Origin: Candidatus Methanomethylophilaceae archaeon | GTDB lineage: Archaea; Thermoplasmatota; Thermoplasmata; Methanomassiliicoccales; Methanomethylophilaceae | NCBI GenBank assembly: GCA_017455785.1 | Contig: JAFSYZ010000286.1 | Span: 1 to 7,938, forward strand | Reading direction: 5' to 3' | DNA: 7,938 nucleotides | In this document: in pieces, positions 1 to 4,485 of the stretch | Layout of the letters: every line of letters starts with the position of its first letter | How positions within the stretch are numbered: position 1 is the first letter of the stretch | Notes under the pieces: generated by a model | Database searches by the model: none | The model's input: only the letters and a program-made list of their open reading frames with translations | What the model was told of the DNA's origin: nothing | Translations under genes and position numbers: made by a program

Positions 1-123
1 AAGGGATACGCCAAGATCTACGCGACCAAAGAGGACGCACAGGCAATCGAGCCCGAGTACATCCTCAAGAGGAACGGAATGCAGAAGCCCGAGTACGTCG
101 CACCCGAGGCACCTTCGGAGTGA
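1..123 (+). CDS. rps24e: 30S ribosomal protein S24e, C-terminal part (5' truncated by window edge)
   Basis: The first 40 codons read in frame 1 to a TGA at 121-123. They give a C-terminus with the motif KGYAKIYAT, then EPEYILKRNGM, which matches the conserved end of archaeal and eukaryotic ribosomal protein S24e (GYAKVY...EPEYxLxRN). S24e is a small-subunit protein absent from bacteria, so this segment marks the window as archaeal. The acidic, Pro/Ala-rich tail (PEYVAPEAPSE) is a typical variable extension. The gene lies 5 bp upstream of the S27ae gene in the same direction, and the two are commonly cotranscribed in archaea. The start and N-terminal domain are outside the window. Confidence 0.9.
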   Translation, partial: KGYAKIYATKEDAQAIEPEYILKRNGMQKPEYVAPEAPSE

Positions 124-128
124 TTTGA

Positions 129-290
129 ATGGCAGCAAAAGCAGCAGCAAAGAAAGCGTCCGTGAAGAAGGGTGACGCAGTCGGCAAGAAGCCTGTCTGC
201 CCTAAGTGCGGACCCGGCGTCTACATGGCGACACACAAGGACCGTGTATCCTGCGGCAAGTGCGGATACACCGAGTTCAAGAAAGAGTAA
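129..290 (+). CDS. rps27ae: 30S ribosomal protein S27ae, zinc ribbon
   Basis: The 53-aa protein has a lysine/alanine-rich N-terminal tail (residues 1-21) followed by a four-cysteine zinc ribbon with CxxC pairs at C24/C27 and C42/C45. It ends [11 protein letters not shown]. This is the archaeal form of S27ae, the small-subunit protein that in eukaryotes is made as a ubiquitin fusion. The ATG at 129 lies only 5 bp after the S24e stop and is the only start that keeps the full basic tail, so translation is probably coupled. In many archaea kae1/bud32 follows this gene. Here a tRNA-Arg gene and an accessory island follow instead. The gene is too short for many ORF callers, but family and neighbour both support it. 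Confidence 0.93.
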   Translation: MAAKAAAKKASVKKGDAVGKKPVCPKCGPGVYMATHKDRVSCGKCGYTEFKKE

Positions 291-309
291 GGAAGGATAT
301 CTTCATTCG

Positions 310-333
310 GTCCCCACCCTCTCAAACGGGGAC
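310..333 (+). terminator. Possible terminator stem-loop after the ribosomal operon
   Basis: A perfect 6-bp stem (GTCCCC / GGGGAC) closes a 12-base loop 19 bp after the S27ae stop. A second small stem (GCCCG / CGGGC, 343-361) and a pyrimidine-rich stretch (CCTCTTCCCTTCC, about 366-378) follow before the tRNA. Many archaeal terminators are only pyrimidine- or T-rich tracts, so the role is tentative. Confidence 0.35.
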
Positions 334-403
334 TCCAGGATCGCCCGGTTCATCGACGGGCCAAACCTCTTCCCTTCCAAAAACTTCCTATCAATTGTTC
401 TCT

Positions 404-477
404 GGACCCGTATTATAGCTTGGATAGTATCGGGGCCTCCGGAGCCCTAGACCCGGGTTCGAATCCCGGCGGGTCCG
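404..477 (+). tRNA. tRNA-Arg, anticodon CCG
   Basis: The 74-nt cloverleaf folds by eye. The acceptor stem GGACCCG/CGGGTCC is perfect with discriminator G. The anticodon stem GGGGC/GCCCT has one G-U pair and a loop CTCCGGA giving anticodon CCG (reads CGG, Arg). The variable loop AGAC is four bases, and the T arm is CCGGG-TTCGAAT-CCCGG with a perfect 5-bp stem. No CCA is encoded. The D arm is the weak point: TTAT against GTAT leaves base 10 (T) unable to pair with base 25 (T), where a G at position 10 is normal. The 3' end of this gene is the sequence copied at four later positions in the window, so it is the likely integration target of the downstream island. Confidence 0.92.
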
Positions 478-480
478 CTT
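465..480 (+). repeat. Core repeat, site A (tRNA-Arg 3' end; probable attB-like target)
   Basis: The 3' end of the tRNA gene plus two flanking bases carries the core CCGGCGGGTCCGC. It matches the four downstream sites without gaps over about 20 bp. Integrases of archaeal and bacterial islands often use tRNA 3' ends as targets, and the intact tRNA copy marks the left edge of the island. Confidence 0.7.
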
Positions 481-506
481 CAGATTTGGGTTCGAATCCA
501 AACCTG
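481..506 (+). other. T-arm-like hairpin directly after the tRNA
   Basis: CAGATTTGG and CCAAACCTG form a 9-bp stem with one A·C mismatch around the loop GTTCGAAT, which carries the tRNA T-loop signature. It begins 3 bp after the tRNA and is followed by TCAGTTTT, so it could act as a tRNA terminator or be the debris of a second tRNA-like attachment sequence. The same GTTCGAAT octamer occurs at exactly the same distance after the copy of the core near 2720. Confidence 0.5.
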
Positions 507-559
507 TCAGTTTTCCATACTACTTTGATTAATTGAAGTGGACAAATCAAACTGCATAC

Positions 560-576
560 AGTATACTCTTTTTTCG
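560..576. repeat. Direct repeat copy 1 (AGTATRCTCTTTTTTCG)
   Basis: This 17-bp sequence recurs at 1064-1080 with a single difference (A for G). Weaker similarity continues for about 18 bp to the right (TGNNNTT..CT.ATTC). The two copies lie 504 bp apart and enclose the genes of module 1. On the minus strand this copy lies 11-27 bp after the stop of the 96-aa gene and reads as an A-rich run. Confidence 0.6.
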
Positions 577-586
577 CTGACCTTGT

Positions 587-877
587 CTAATTCCAACGTT
601 TGAATACGATGATCTCTGCATCCGCCCCGTCAACACCATACTCGCAGACCAACAGGTATTTCTCATCTGCGACCAAGCCGTAGCATCTTGTGCTCCCGGC
701 CTTTTCGATCTGATTGATGTAGTATGTCTTGTTGTCATCCCACAGTTTCACGGACTGACCACTCGGTATCGGGAACTCCAGATTCACAAAACTTCCTTTG
801 CCTTCATGGAGTTCTTTCACTTCTTCCATATCGGCAATTCCTAACTTGTTGAATTCTTTGATAAGCTGTTCTTTCAT
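587..877 (-). CDS. Hypothetical protein, 96 aa
   Basis: I do not recognise this family. The start at 877 is supported by GGAGG eight bases upstream and by a TATA-like CAATAAATAG about 40 bp upstream on the same strand. The protein is soluble and acidic, with no signal peptide or membrane segment. Residues 1-30 look helical and charged (MKEQLIKEFNKLGIADMEEV). The rest alternates hydrophobic and polar residues as in a small beta sheet (FVNLEFPIPSG, TYYINQIEKAG, YLLVCEYGVDG, AEIIVFKRWN). A C-terminal strand ending FKRWN suggests a complete small domain rather than a truncated one. It is the main gene of the first module after the tRNA and is the kind of orphan common in islands. It is real as an ORF with good signals, but function cannot be given. 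Confidence 0.7.
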   Translation of the reverse strand: MKEQLIKEFNKLGIADMEEVKELHEGKGSFVNLEFPIPSGQSVKLWDDNKTYYINQIEKAGSTRCYGLVADEKYLLVCEYGVDGADAEIIVFKRWN

Positions 878-913
878 GTCAGTGGCCTCCGGACAGACAT
901 AGAGAGCCCCCCG

Positions 914-925
914 CCTATTTATTGC
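914..925 (-). promoter_or_regulatory. TATA-like element for the 96-aa gene
   Basis: On the minus strand CAATAAATAG is centred about 43 bp upstream of the start codon at 877. Archaeal TATA boxes lie about 25 bp before the transcription start, which would leave a leader of roughly 17 nt containing the GGAGG ribosome site. It is inferred by position and composition only. Confidence 0.4.
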
Positions 926-934
926 TGTCGTGAA

Positions 935-1018
935 TCATCGGTAAAGACTACAAATACGAACGATGCCATGCACTATCATGAACAAGAGTGCTGTAATGGT
1001 TTTCTTGTTGTCTGCCAT
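935..1018 (-). CDS. Small ORF, 27 aa, possible single-span membrane peptide
   Basis: The reading frame starts at 1018 with MADNKKTITALLFMIVHGIV and ends in RICSLYR. Its ribosome site, AGGTGATC immediately before AG-ATG, is complementary over eight bases to the usual archaeal 16S rRNA 3' end, the strongest Shine-Dalgarno match noticed in the window. Residues 1-6 are polar and charged, residues 7-21 are hydrophobic enough to span or lie on a membrane, and the tail is basic. This could be a genuine small membrane protein, or the first exon-like stump of a longer membrane protein cut off by recombination. It lies 57 bp upstream of the 96-aa gene on the same strand. The perfect ribosome site is the main reason to call it, and length alone would not justify it. 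Confidence 0.45.
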   Translation of the reverse strand: MADNKKTITALLFMIVHGIVRICSLYR

Positions 1019-1063
1019 CTGATCACCTGTTTAGCATATAGCGGGACATAGTATGCATCATTA

Positions 1064-1080
1064 AGTATGCTCTTTTTTCG
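1064..1080. repeat. Direct repeat copy 2 (AGTATRCTCTTTTTTCG)
   Basis: Second copy of the repeat at 560-576, with one difference over 17 bp and patchy similarity beyond. It lies upstream of the 27-aa small ORF. Together the two copies bracket module 1 just inside its flanking core sites. Confidence 0.6.
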
Positions 1081-1105
1081 TTGGTCTTTACTTATTCGGA
1101 AAGAT

Positions 1106-1125
1106 TTTAATGCACCCTCATTAAA
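1106..1125. promoter_or_regulatory. Inverted repeat TTTAATG-n6-CATTAAA
   Basis: Perfect 7-bp arms separated by CACCCT lie about 90-105 bp upstream of the 27-aa small ORF. AT-rich inverted repeats of this size are typical operator half-sites, but no regulator is encoded in this module, so any use is speculative. Confidence 0.35.
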
Positions 1126-1162
1126 CATTCTTGATGCCCTATTGCACTTACGATTCAAGATG

Positions 1163-1200
1163 CTGGATGATGACTGGGGCGAATCCCGGCGGGTTCACTT
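1163..1200 (+). repeat. Core repeat, site B
   Basis: From 1180 to 1200 it matches the tRNA-Arg 3' end with two changes (GGGTTCACTT in place of GGGTCCGCTT). To the left it has CTGG, then TGACT, at the same offsets as the sites near 6032 and 7889, a part not found in the tRNA. No tRNA could form here because the anticodon and D arms are missing. It closes module 1 and opens module 2. Confidence 0.7.
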
Positions 1201-1246
1201 TTCTAACTGTCCAGAAGTAATTGTCAGGTAAAGAATAAGGGTTTAA

Positions 1247-1270
1247 TGTCCCGCCAATTATCGCGGGACA
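1247..1270 (-). terminator. Hairpin after the iron-sulfur flavoprotein gene
   Basis: TGTCCCGC and GCGGGACA form a perfect 8-bp stem with an 8-base loop, beginning 7 bp beyond the stop of the minus-strand gene ending at 1278. Beyond it, on that strand, the sequence ATTAAACCC follows with no U run, so it may be a terminator or an RNA 3'-end stabiliser. Confidence 0.55.
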
Positions 1271-1277
1271 AGTTGTT

Positions 1278-1847
1278 TCAAGCAATTAGCCAAGCAATCA
1301 TGTCATCGAATGCTTTCAGATCATCCGGTTTGTCCATGATGCTGCCGGGGACATTTGCATCACCTGCAACGTGTGCCATGCTCTGTCTGAACCCTGCGGT
1401 TCCGAAGTTCTTCAGGTTGGTCTCAACCATCTTCGTGTAGATGTCGACGGGCCCGAATCCAGCGAAGAAGTATCCGCCGATTTTCTTATCCTTCCTAGTA
1501 GCCATGGACATATCGGGCTGGGTGAAGTCCATGAAAGAGTAGGTCCTGTCCAGTACCGCTTTCAGCTGTGCGGGGAATTGATCCCAATGAACCGGTGCGA
1601 GGATCAACATGGCATCGCACTTGTCCACTTCGGGGATCAATGATGTGAAATCGTCCTTGATGACGCAGTTGGGTGTGTGTTGTCTCTTGCATCCGTCACA
1701 GGCCTGACATACTTTGACGTCTTTCTCACCGATATTGAAGGTAATGACATCAGCCTTGCCGTTCAGTTTTTCGCAGATCACTTTCTCCAGTGCGTATGAG
1801 TTACCGTTCTTCCTCTTGCTTCCGTTGAGGACCAAAATCTTCTTCAT
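1278..1847 (-). CDS. NAD(P)H-dependent FMN reductase / iron-sulfur flavoprotein (Isf)-like
   Basis: This 189-aa cytoplasmic protein has a flavodoxin-like fold. It begins MKKILVLNGSKRKNGNS, where residues 8-17 form the FMN phosphate loop. Cysteines 47, 50, 53 and 61 form CX2CX2CX7C, the compact cluster motif of archaeal iron-sulfur flavoproteins, which bind FMN and one [4Fe-4S] and pass electrons to O2, H2O2 or ferredoxin partners. The segment APVHWDQFPAQLKAVLDR is the usual substrate and dimer-contact region. The ATG at 1847 is chosen over one at 1871 because CGGAGG lies 7 bases before it and the homologous N-terminus starts at MKKIL. It is divergent from a TetR-type gene, 135 bp away, which is its probable regulator. 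Cluster loading cannot be seen from sequence. Related members with the same cysteines are often annotated simply as flavodoxin family reductases. Confidence 0.85.
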   Translation of the reverse strand: MKKILVLNGSKRKNGNSYALEKVICEKLNGKADVITFNIGEKDVKVCQACDGCKRQHTPNCVIKDDFTSLIPEVDKCDAMLILAPVHWDQFPAQLKAVLDRTYSFMDFTQPDMSMATRKDKKIGGYFFAGFGPVDIYTKMVETNLKNFGTAGFRQSMAHVAGDANVPGSIMDKPDDLKAFDDMIAWLIA

Positions 1848-1864
1848 GGTGTAGCCTCCGATTC

Positions 1865-1880
1865 CCGGCACATATGCCGG
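1865..1880. promoter_or_regulatory. Palindrome CCGGCA-CATA-TGCCGG in flavoprotein leader
   Basis: Perfect 6-bp arms with a 4-base centre lie 18-33 bp upstream of the flavoprotein ATG, beside its ribosome site. It is GC-rich in an otherwise AT-rich gap. It could be a protein operator or an RNA hairpin in the leader that affects access to the ribosome site. Confidence 0.45.
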
Positions 1881-1904
1881 ATAGTCAAGGTGACATAGAT
1901 ATGA

Positions 1905-1915
1905 ATTTATTTAAA
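1905..1915 (-). promoter_or_regulatory. TATA-like box for the flavoprotein gene
   Basis: TTTAAATAAAT on the minus strand lies about 60 bp upstream of the start codon. This would place the transcript start near 1885 and the CCGGCA palindrome inside the leader. Assignment is by sequence likeness and spacing. Confidence 0.5.
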
Positions 1916-1923
1916 GTGTAATA

Positions 1924-1941
1924 TTTAATATATAAATAAAT
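1924..1941 (+). promoter_or_regulatory. TATA-like box for the TetR-type gene
   Basis: TTTAATATATAAATAAAT lies about 45-60 bp before the ATG at 1983, correct for a transcript start around 1955-1965. It overlaps the region facing the divergent flavoprotein promoter, so one bound regulator could affect both. Confidence 0.5.
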
Positions 1942-1950
1942 ACTACAAAA

Positions 1951-1964
1951 AACATCATTATGTT
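1951..1964. promoter_or_regulatory. Candidate TetR operator AACAT-CATT-ATGTT
   Basis: Perfect 5-bp inverted arms with a 4-base centre, flanked by ACTACAAA and TTGTAAT, extend the dyad imperfectly. It falls near the predicted transcript start of the TetR-type gene. Autoregulation from such a dyad is usual for this family. Confidence 0.4.
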
Positions 1965-1982
1965 GTAATTTGAAGGGATGAT

Positions 1983-2582
1983 ATGGCAGAGTATCATGAT
2001 GCGAGGGCAAGAACACGGAAGAAGATACAGGATGCATATTGGTCGTTTTATGAGAGGGGAGAGGAGAACAAATGCACTGTTGGAGATGTTTGTTCTTATG
2101 CAGGTATTTATCGTACTACATTCTATTATCACTACAAATCATTGGATGAGGTATTAGAGTCGATAAAGAATGAACAGATGACAAAGATAAAAGATCTATT
2201 TGCCAAGACCGATAGGAAAAACATAGACTACACTGAATTCATCCCCGGATTCCAAAGGTTATTCGATGAGAATGAGAGATATTTGGTGCCTCTTGTTCTG
2301 GAATACAGAGATTACTCATATGCAATGGAGTATCGTTCTTTTTTGAAAGAACGGATGTTGGAAGATTTGAAGATCAGTTATAACGGAAACGATCCTGCTG
2401 TGGAATCTGTAATAGACGTAATGACCTCAGGACTGAATGATATGTTCTTAAGATCTCTGCATTCGCATTCGGTAACACTGGAACAAGCCAATGCGATTTC
2501 ATATGGCATCGTAACAGTTGGTCTCAGAACGGTTCTTGAGGAGTATTTCGGAGTTAAGGTTGGATTTAGAAGGATGGTTTGA
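1983..2582 (+). CDS. TetR/AcrR-family transcriptional regulator
   Basis: The 199-aa protein has an N-terminal helix-turn-helix. Residues 32-52 (TVGDVCSYAGIYRTTFYYHYK) match the TetR signature in which the recognition helix ends in TFYYHF/YKS. Residues 1-60 form the DNA-binding domain. Residues 65-199 are the variable helical ligand and dimer domain. Length is normal for the family. The start at 1983 is preceded by GAAGGGATGAT, a modest ribosome site. It faces away from the iron-sulfur flavoprotein gene across a 135-bp AT-rich gap holding TATA-like boxes and two dyads, so it probably represses itself and that gene, with release by an unknown ligand. The coding sequence looks more AT-rich than the ribosomal genes and the ATPase, which suggests a separate origin. 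Confidence 0.87.
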   Translation: MAEYHDARARTRKKIQDAYWSFYERGEENKCTVGDVCSYAGIYRTTFYYHYKSLDEVLESIKNEQMTKIKDLFAKTDRKNIDYTEFIPGFQRLFDENERYLVPLVLEYRDYSYAMEYRSFLKERMLEDLKISYNGNDPAVESVIDVMTSGLNDMFLRSLHSHSVTLEQANAISYGIVTVGLRTVLEEYFGVKVGFRRMV

Positions 2583-2611
2583 ACGCTCATCGGTACCCCA
2601 GAGGAGGTCGA

Positions 2612-2650
2612 ATGACAAAGGTTCGCTTTGTGTTATTGATTTTTCAATAA
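2612..2650 (+). CDS. Very short ORF (12 codons) with a canonical ribosome site
   Basis: GGAGGT at 2603-2608 precedes ATG by three bases, and the frame reads MTKVRFVLLIFQ then stop. The stop lies inside the hairpin series at 2615-2674. It may be a leader peptide, or the severed first codons of a gene whose body was lost at the adjacent core site. Nothing confirms translation. Confidence 0.25.
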   Translation: MTKVRFVLLIFQ

Positions 2651-2674
2651 CGCTGAAATCGCGTTATTGAAATC
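2615..2674 (+). other. Cluster of three hairpins, two mutually exclusive
   Basis: Hairpin 1 is ACAAAG-GTTCG-CTTTGT (2615-2631). Hairpin 2 is GTTATTGA-TTTT-TCAATAAC (2632-2651), a perfect 8-bp stem. Hairpin 3 is TCAATAACGC-n7-GCGTTATTGA (2644-2670), a perfect 10-bp stem extendable to 14 pairs through GATTT/AAATC with a two-base bulge. Hairpins 2 and 3 share TCAATAAC, so only one can form at a time. They lie between the TetR stop and core site C and may form a terminator for the TetR transcript, a switchable leader, or folded single-stranded DNA at the recombination site. Confidence 0.55.
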
Positions 2675-2686
2675 AAAATTAATTTG

Positions 2687-2723
2687 CTGGCTATTGAGGG
2701 AGCGGATTCCGGCGGGTCCGCCA
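2687..2723 (+). repeat. Core repeat, site C
   Basis: This contains CTGGCTATTGA, then GCGGATTCCGGCGGGTCCGC. The right half matches the tRNA-Arg end. The left half matches the sites near 6032 and 7889 with a one-base gap. GCGGA and TCCGC form a 5-bp inverted pair around the core. After it, GTTCGAAT occurs at 2733, the same 13-base offset as after the tRNA itself. Confidence 0.7.
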
Positions 2724-2750
2724 AATATTCAGGTTCGAATTCCACTTTAA

Positions 2751-2932
2751 TCATTCTTTACTAGCGGTATAGGGGCGTTCTTTGACAAAAAGCGTATACT
2801 CGGATTGTGTCGGATATAGCAGGAGAAGATAGATCTTCTTGACCTCGAAGCCGTTATCATCAGACCTTCCCCTGCCTTGTCCATGGCCTGGGTGACGTCC
2901 TGTTCATGTGGGCCCTTTTTATCGAAATGGCT
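2751..2932 (-). pseudogene. Probable decayed gene, frameshifted, unknown function
   Basis: On the minus strand two adjoining reading frames look protein-like but do not connect. The first, from 2932, reads FDKKGPHEQDVTQAMDKAGEG and lacks a start codon. The second, from about 2864 in another frame, reads DDNGFEVKKIYLLLLYPTQS and ends in a TGA at 2751. Joined by one shift near 2864 they would give a product of about 60 aa ending EYTLFVKERPYTASKE. The upstream frame is closed by a stop at 2933-2935. I do not recognise the family. It could be an N-terminally truncated and frameshifted remnant left when module 3 was assembled, or chance. It is the only content of the gap before the LysR gene. Confidence 0.3.
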
Positions 2933-2976
2933 TCATACTTTGCGATTCAGGTTAACTGATTTAGATAGTCTATAAG

Positions 2977-3861
2977 TCACAGCAGTCCCCTGTACGACGA
3001 GTAAAGTTCCTTAAGTATCTCCACAAGACGGTTCACAGATGGGCGTCTCTCATTATCCTTCAATGCGACTGCACAATCAAAATACTCCGGGCAGTCGAAG
3101 GGAATCCACCTATAACCGGGATCATTGCCCATGAGGAATCCCGGCGACAGGCATACCCCGCTGCCCACTGCCACATTCACCATGGTGGTATCATGGTTAT
3201 GGCTGTTGTAATATCCTACGTTCTCGTTGTCTATGACACGTTTCTGCACGGCCTCCAGCTGTGGCGGGGATCCTCCGCCCACCATCAGGGTCCTTCCGCG
3301 GAGGTCCTCTTCAGATACCATGTTCCTTGATGCCAGGAAATCGTCATCTCTAACTATGAGATAGATTCCACTGTTGTACAGGTGTTCTTCTCTTATACCA
3401 GGGGATCTGGAGAAATAACCGGTTTCCGTGAACTCGAGGTCTGTATCTCCCGAGAAGAACCTGTCGAACTCCCCGTAATCATGGAACACGGGTGTGACGA
3501 GGACATTAGGATACTCTGCCGAGAGGATTCTGATCGCTTCCGGAAGCAGTCTCATGGCAGACCTGACTGGCAGTCCGACCCTTATACTATCCTGGTATCT
3601 TCCGCCGATGTTCTGGCACTGTTCCACCGCTTTCCTCATTTCGGTGCGGATATTGAAGAGCTGGGAGCAGAACTGCTCCCCTGCAGGGGTTATGACGAGA
3701 TTCCTTCCGGCCCTTTGGAATATCTCAAAACCGACCTCAGATTCGATCTGTCTGAGTTGGTAGGACAGGGTGGGTTGGGACACTTTCAGCAACTCGGATG
3801 CCCGAATGAGACTCATGGTCCTGCGAATCTCCAGAAGGTAATCGATTTGTTTGAAGTCCAT
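2977..3861 (-). CDS. LysR-family transcriptional regulator
   Basis: This 294-aa protein has the normal LysR layout. Residues 1-60 form the winged helix-turn-helix, with A21-SELLKVSQPTLSYQLRQIE as the typical two helices, followed by EVGFEIFQRAGRNLVITPAG. A linker helix spans about 60-90. The two-lobed effector domain spans about 90-290 (SIRVGLPVRSAMRLLPEAI, then YLIVRDDDFLA, then GVCLSPGFLMG). It is divergently arranged with the flavodoxin operon across 101 bp and is its likely activator. LysR proteins usually sense a small-molecule or redox signal and repress their own gene. LysR regulators are bacterial in character and in archaea are mostly acquired, which fits the island setting. The inducer cannot be read from the sequence. 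Confidence 0.9.
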   Translation of the reverse strand: MDFKQIDYLLEIRRTMSLIRASELLKVSQPTLSYQLRQIESEVGFEIFQRAGRNLVITPAGEQFCSQLFNIRTEMRKAVEQCQNIGGRYQDSIRVGLPVRSAMRLLPEAIRILSAEYPNVLVTPVFHDYGEFDRFFSGDTDLEFTETGYFSRSPGIREEHLYNSGIYLIVRDDDFLASRNMVSEEDLRGRTLMVGGGSPPQLEAVQKRVIDNENVGYYNSHNHDTTMVNVAVGSGVCLSPGFLMGNDPGYRWIPFDCPEYFDCAVALKDNERRPSVNRLVEILKELYSSYRGLL

Positions 3862-3877
3862 AATATCACTTGAAATA

Positions 3878-3901
3878 ATTGATTTAATATTTTAATTGAA
3901 T
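3878..3901. promoter_or_regulatory. Candidate LysR-type operator (AT-rich dyad)
   Basis: An imperfect 24-bp dyad runs from ATTGATT to AATTGAAT around TTTAATATTT and contains the T-n11-A arrangement expected of LysR sites. It covers the predicted transcript start of the LysR gene, as expected for autorepression. The high AT content makes chance dyads common. Confidence 0.35.
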
Positions 3902-3909
3902 ATAGATGT

Positions 3910-3919
3910 TTTATATAAA
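3910..3919. promoter_or_regulatory. Palindromic TATA box TTTATATAAA, possibly bidirectional
   Basis: TTTATATAAA reads the same on both strands and is nearly central in the LysR/flavodoxin gap, about 48 bp from each start codon. With the usual 25-bp spacing, both transcripts would have leaders of about 22-27 nt. A symmetric TATA box could serve both genes, with direction set by flanking BRE elements or the LysR protein. Confidence 0.5.
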
Positions 3920-3949
3920 TATCTTTAATTAATCGTCGGAGAATCCGTA

Positions 3950-3959
3950 TTCAAGTGAT
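3950..3959 (+). promoter_or_regulatory. TTCAAGTGAT element before the flavodoxin start, mirrored at the LysR start
   Basis: TTCAAGTGAT ends 3 bp before the flavodoxin ATG. Its exact reverse complement at 3865-3874 lies 3 bp before the LysR ATG, so both genes read TTCAAGTGAT-n3-ATGG. AAGTGAT is one base from the archaeal ribosome site AGGTGAT, so the pair may be ribosome sites, two operator half-sites, or both. Confidence 0.5.
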
Positions 3960-3962
3960 TCG

Positions 3963-4481
3963 ATGGCAAAGAACTTGATAGCATACTACTCACGCAAGGG
4001 CGAGAACTACTTCGGCGGAAGCATCCGCTCCATTCCAAAAGGGAACACCGAGTATGTTGCCGAATACATCGCAGAGGCCGTCGGCGGAGATTTATTCGAA
4101 ATCGACACCGTTGAAGCATATCCTGTAGACTACACGGCATGCACTGAAGTCGCCAAGATCGAACTCAGGGAAAAGACCAGGCCGAAACTGAAGAGATACC
4201 TGGATTCCGTAGAGGATTACGACAACATATTCATCTGCGGACCCTGCTGGTGGGGGACCTACCCCATGGCCGTGTTTTCCTTCACCGACAGACTGGATTG
4301 GAACGGGAAGAGAATTTTTGCGGTAATGACCCACGAGGGAAGTGGCATGGGTTCCTCTGAGAGGGACATCGAGAAGGCATGCAAAGGGGCGGAGCTCGTC
4401 GATTCCCTGGCTGTATCCGGCAGCCAGGCGCAGTCCTCTAAGAAGAAGGTATCCGACTGGGCAAAGAAATGTACGGGGTGA
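3963..4481 (+). CDS. Flavodoxin family protein
   Basis: The 172-aa cytoplasmic electron carrier or reductase begins MAKNLIAYYSRKGENYFGG. The FMN phosphate loop is split by an insertion (YYSRKGENY, residues 8-16, then GNTEYVAEYIAE from 27), a form seen in the flavodoxin subfamily common in gut anaerobes. GPCWWGTYPMAVFSFTDRLDW (about 93-113) supplies aromatic residues stacking on the flavin, and THEGSGMGSSERDI is a conserved late loop of that subfamily. There are no cluster cysteines, unlike the other flavoprotein at 1278. It is the first gene of an operon with an acetyltransferase and an aldo/keto reductase and is divergent from a LysR gene, a grouping often seen in Clostridia and Bacteroidales. 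Its physiological partner is unknown. Redox supply to the reductase of the operon is possible. Confidence 0.87.
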   Translation: MAKNLIAYYSRKGENYFGGSIRSIPKGNTEYVAEYIAEAVGGDLFEIDTVEAYPVDYTACTEVAKIELREKTRPKLKRYLDSVEDYDNIFICGPCWWGTYPMAVFSFTDRLDWNGKRIFAVMTHEGSGMGSSERDIEKACKGAELVDSLAVSGSQAQSSKKKVSDWAKKCTG

Positions 4482-4485
4482 TAGG

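Noticed and set aside
172..450. 92-aa open frame running from inside the S27ae gene into the tRNA
   Set aside because: It overlaps a certain ribosomal protein gene in another frame and ends inside a tRNA gene. There is no ribosome site at its start.
547..1158. Two minus-strand frames sharing the peptide QRKKSIL
   Set aside because: The shared peptide is just the translation of the nucleotide direct repeat at 560 and 1064. Neither frame has a ribosome site and one overlaps the 96-aa gene.
1848..1871. Upstream ATG giving the flavoprotein eight extra residues
   Set aside because: The ATG at 1847 has GGAGG at the correct spacing and begins the conserved strand. The extension would translate the ribosome site and part of the palindrome.
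2824..2841. Small palindrome AGAAGAT-AG-ATCTTCT
   Set aside because: It falls within the putative coding remnant, has a two-base loop, and has no link to a gene start or end.
3382..3873. 163-aa open frame opposite the LysR gene
   Set aside because: Antisense shadow of a well-supported LysR gene, with no recognisable domain.
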